5,794 nucleotides of DNA, from positions 1 to 5,794 of the forward strand of contig CAMBWJ010000135.1 of the NCBI GenBank assembly GCA_945871545.1. Reading direction: 5' to 3'. Within the stretch, counting starts at the first letter, position 1; each line of letters starts with the position of its first letter. Shown piece by piece: positions 5,205 to 5,794 of the stretch. The notes under the pieces were generated by a model that ran no database searches, was not told the DNA's origin, and was given only the letters and a program-made list of their open reading frames with translations. This DNA comes from an uncultured Clostridia bacterium. Lineage in GTDB: Bacteria > Bacillota_A > Clostridia > Christensenellales > Aristaeellaceae. A program made the translations under genes and the position numbers.

Positions 5205-5794
5205 ATGGATGTTATGGAGAGACTGAAGCGGTCGGCCATCGTGCCGGTGGTGGTTCTGGACGATGCGAAGGATGCGGTCGCCACGGCCAACGCCATGGTT
5301 GCCGGCGGCGTGGACGTGATGGAGATCACCTTCCGCACGGCGGCGGCTCCGGACGCGATCCGTGCGGTGGCGGAGAACTGCCCGGACATGCTGCCCGGCG
5401 CGGGCACGGTCATTACGCTGGAGCAGTGCAAGCGCGCCATCGAGTGCGGCGCGAAGTTCATCGTCTCCCCCGGCTTTGACGAGGAAGTGGTGAAGTACTG
5501 CGTGGACAATGGCGTGGCGGTGTGTCCCGGCTGCGTGACCCCCACCGAGATCATGGCGGCGATGAAGTACGGCCTGAAGGTGGTCAAGTTCTTCCCGGCG
5601 AACGTTTACGGCGGACTTTCCGCGATGAAGGCGCTGTCCGGCCCCTTCGGCGGCGTGCAGTTCCTGCCCACCGGCGGCGTGAACGCCAAGAACATCGGCG
5701 AATACCTCGCCGCGCCCTACGTGTTCGCGGTCGGCGGCAGCTGGGTCTGCCCGAAGGCGGACATCGCGGCCGGCAACTTCGAGAAGATCACCGA
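5205..5794 (+). CDS. eda: KDPG/KHG aldolase, Eda type (3' end cut by window edge)
   Basis: Class I aldolase, cytoplasmic. It splits 2-keto-3-deoxy-6-phosphogluconate into pyruvate and glyceraldehyde 3-phosphate, and many members also act on 4-hydroxy-2-oxoglutarate. It serves the Entner-Doudoroff pathway and hexuronate breakdown. 196 codons are present; the E. coli enzyme has 213 residues, so perhaps 10-20 are missing. Key residues are visible: catalytic Glu40 and Arg44 (EITFRT), GAGTV (65-69), SPG (88-90), Schiff-base Lys128 (VKFFPA), the phosphate-binding PTGGV (155-159) and GGSW (177-180). The TIM-barrel order is intact. The ATG at 5205 is chosen because GGAGGG (5192-5197) lies 7 nt upstream; the ATG at 5214 is less well placed. 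It is divergent from the antiporter with its own promoter. Sugar-acid kinase or dehydratase genes may follow beyond the edge, which cannot be seen. The family is firm; whether KDPG or a related keto acid is the main substrate is less certain. Confidence 0.95.
   Translation, partial: MDVMERLKRSAIVPVVVLDDAKDAVATANAMVAGGVDVMEITFRTAAAPDAIRAVAENCPDMLPGAGTVITLEQCKRAIECGAKFIVSPGFDEEVVKYCVDNGVAVCPGCVTPTEIMAAMKYGLKVVKFFPANVYGGLSAMKALSGPFGGVQFLPTGGVNAKNIGEYLAAPYVFAVGGSWVCPKADIAAGNFEKIT

Noticed and set aside
5087..5587. Minus-strand open frame of 166 codons overlapping the aldolase.
   Set aside because: It is antisense to an aldolase with all catalytic residues, has no recognisable domain, and runs across the mapped promoter.

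Overview
The window is GC-rich, with a strong preference for G or C at third codon positions in all four genes. It looks like chromosomal DNA from a high-GC member of the Bacillota, probably a gut-type Clostridia (Oscillospirales/Christensenellales-like). The evidence is good GGAGG-type ribosome binding sites, a secreted cell-wall hydrolase built from SH3 and peptidoglycan-binding repeats ending in NlpC/P60, and a long clostridial-style cation diffusion facilitator. The lineage is inferred from style, since there is no rRNA or marker gene.

Layout: four protein genes fill nearly all of the window, and three of them read leftward. (1) Positions 1-2177, minus strand: a secreted NlpC/P60 peptidoglycan endopeptidase with about five SH3-like repeats and two peptidoglycan-binding repeats. 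Its last few codons run off the left edge. (2) Positions 2178-2434: a 257-bp intergenic region with a likely terminator for the genes upstream and a structured leader for the hydrolase. (3) Positions 2435-3604, minus strand: a cation diffusion facilitator metal exporter, with metal-site residues that suggest manganese and a duplicated C-terminal domain. (4) Positions 3667-4977, minus strand: an NhaC-family sodium/proton (or organic acid) antiporter. (5) Positions 4978-5204: a divergent control region with two convincing back-to-back promoters and several short palindromes. (6) Positions 5205-5794, plus strand: a KDPG/KHG aldolase (Eda type), cut by the right edge close to its C-terminus.

The antiporter and metal exporter probably form a two-gene transcript for ion homeostasis. 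It would start at the promoter near 5007-5035 and end at the hairpin at 2374-2411. The hydrolase is probably a separate unit. The aldolase starts a rightward unit, probably for sugar-acid catabolism, whose other genes lie beyond the window. I see no mobile element, CRISPR array, RNA gene or defence system. All genes belong to known families. The points worth checking are the duplicated domain and Asn-Asp-Asp-Asp metal site of the exporter, the palindromes at the divergent promoters, and a possible WalR-type repeat upstream of the hydrolase.
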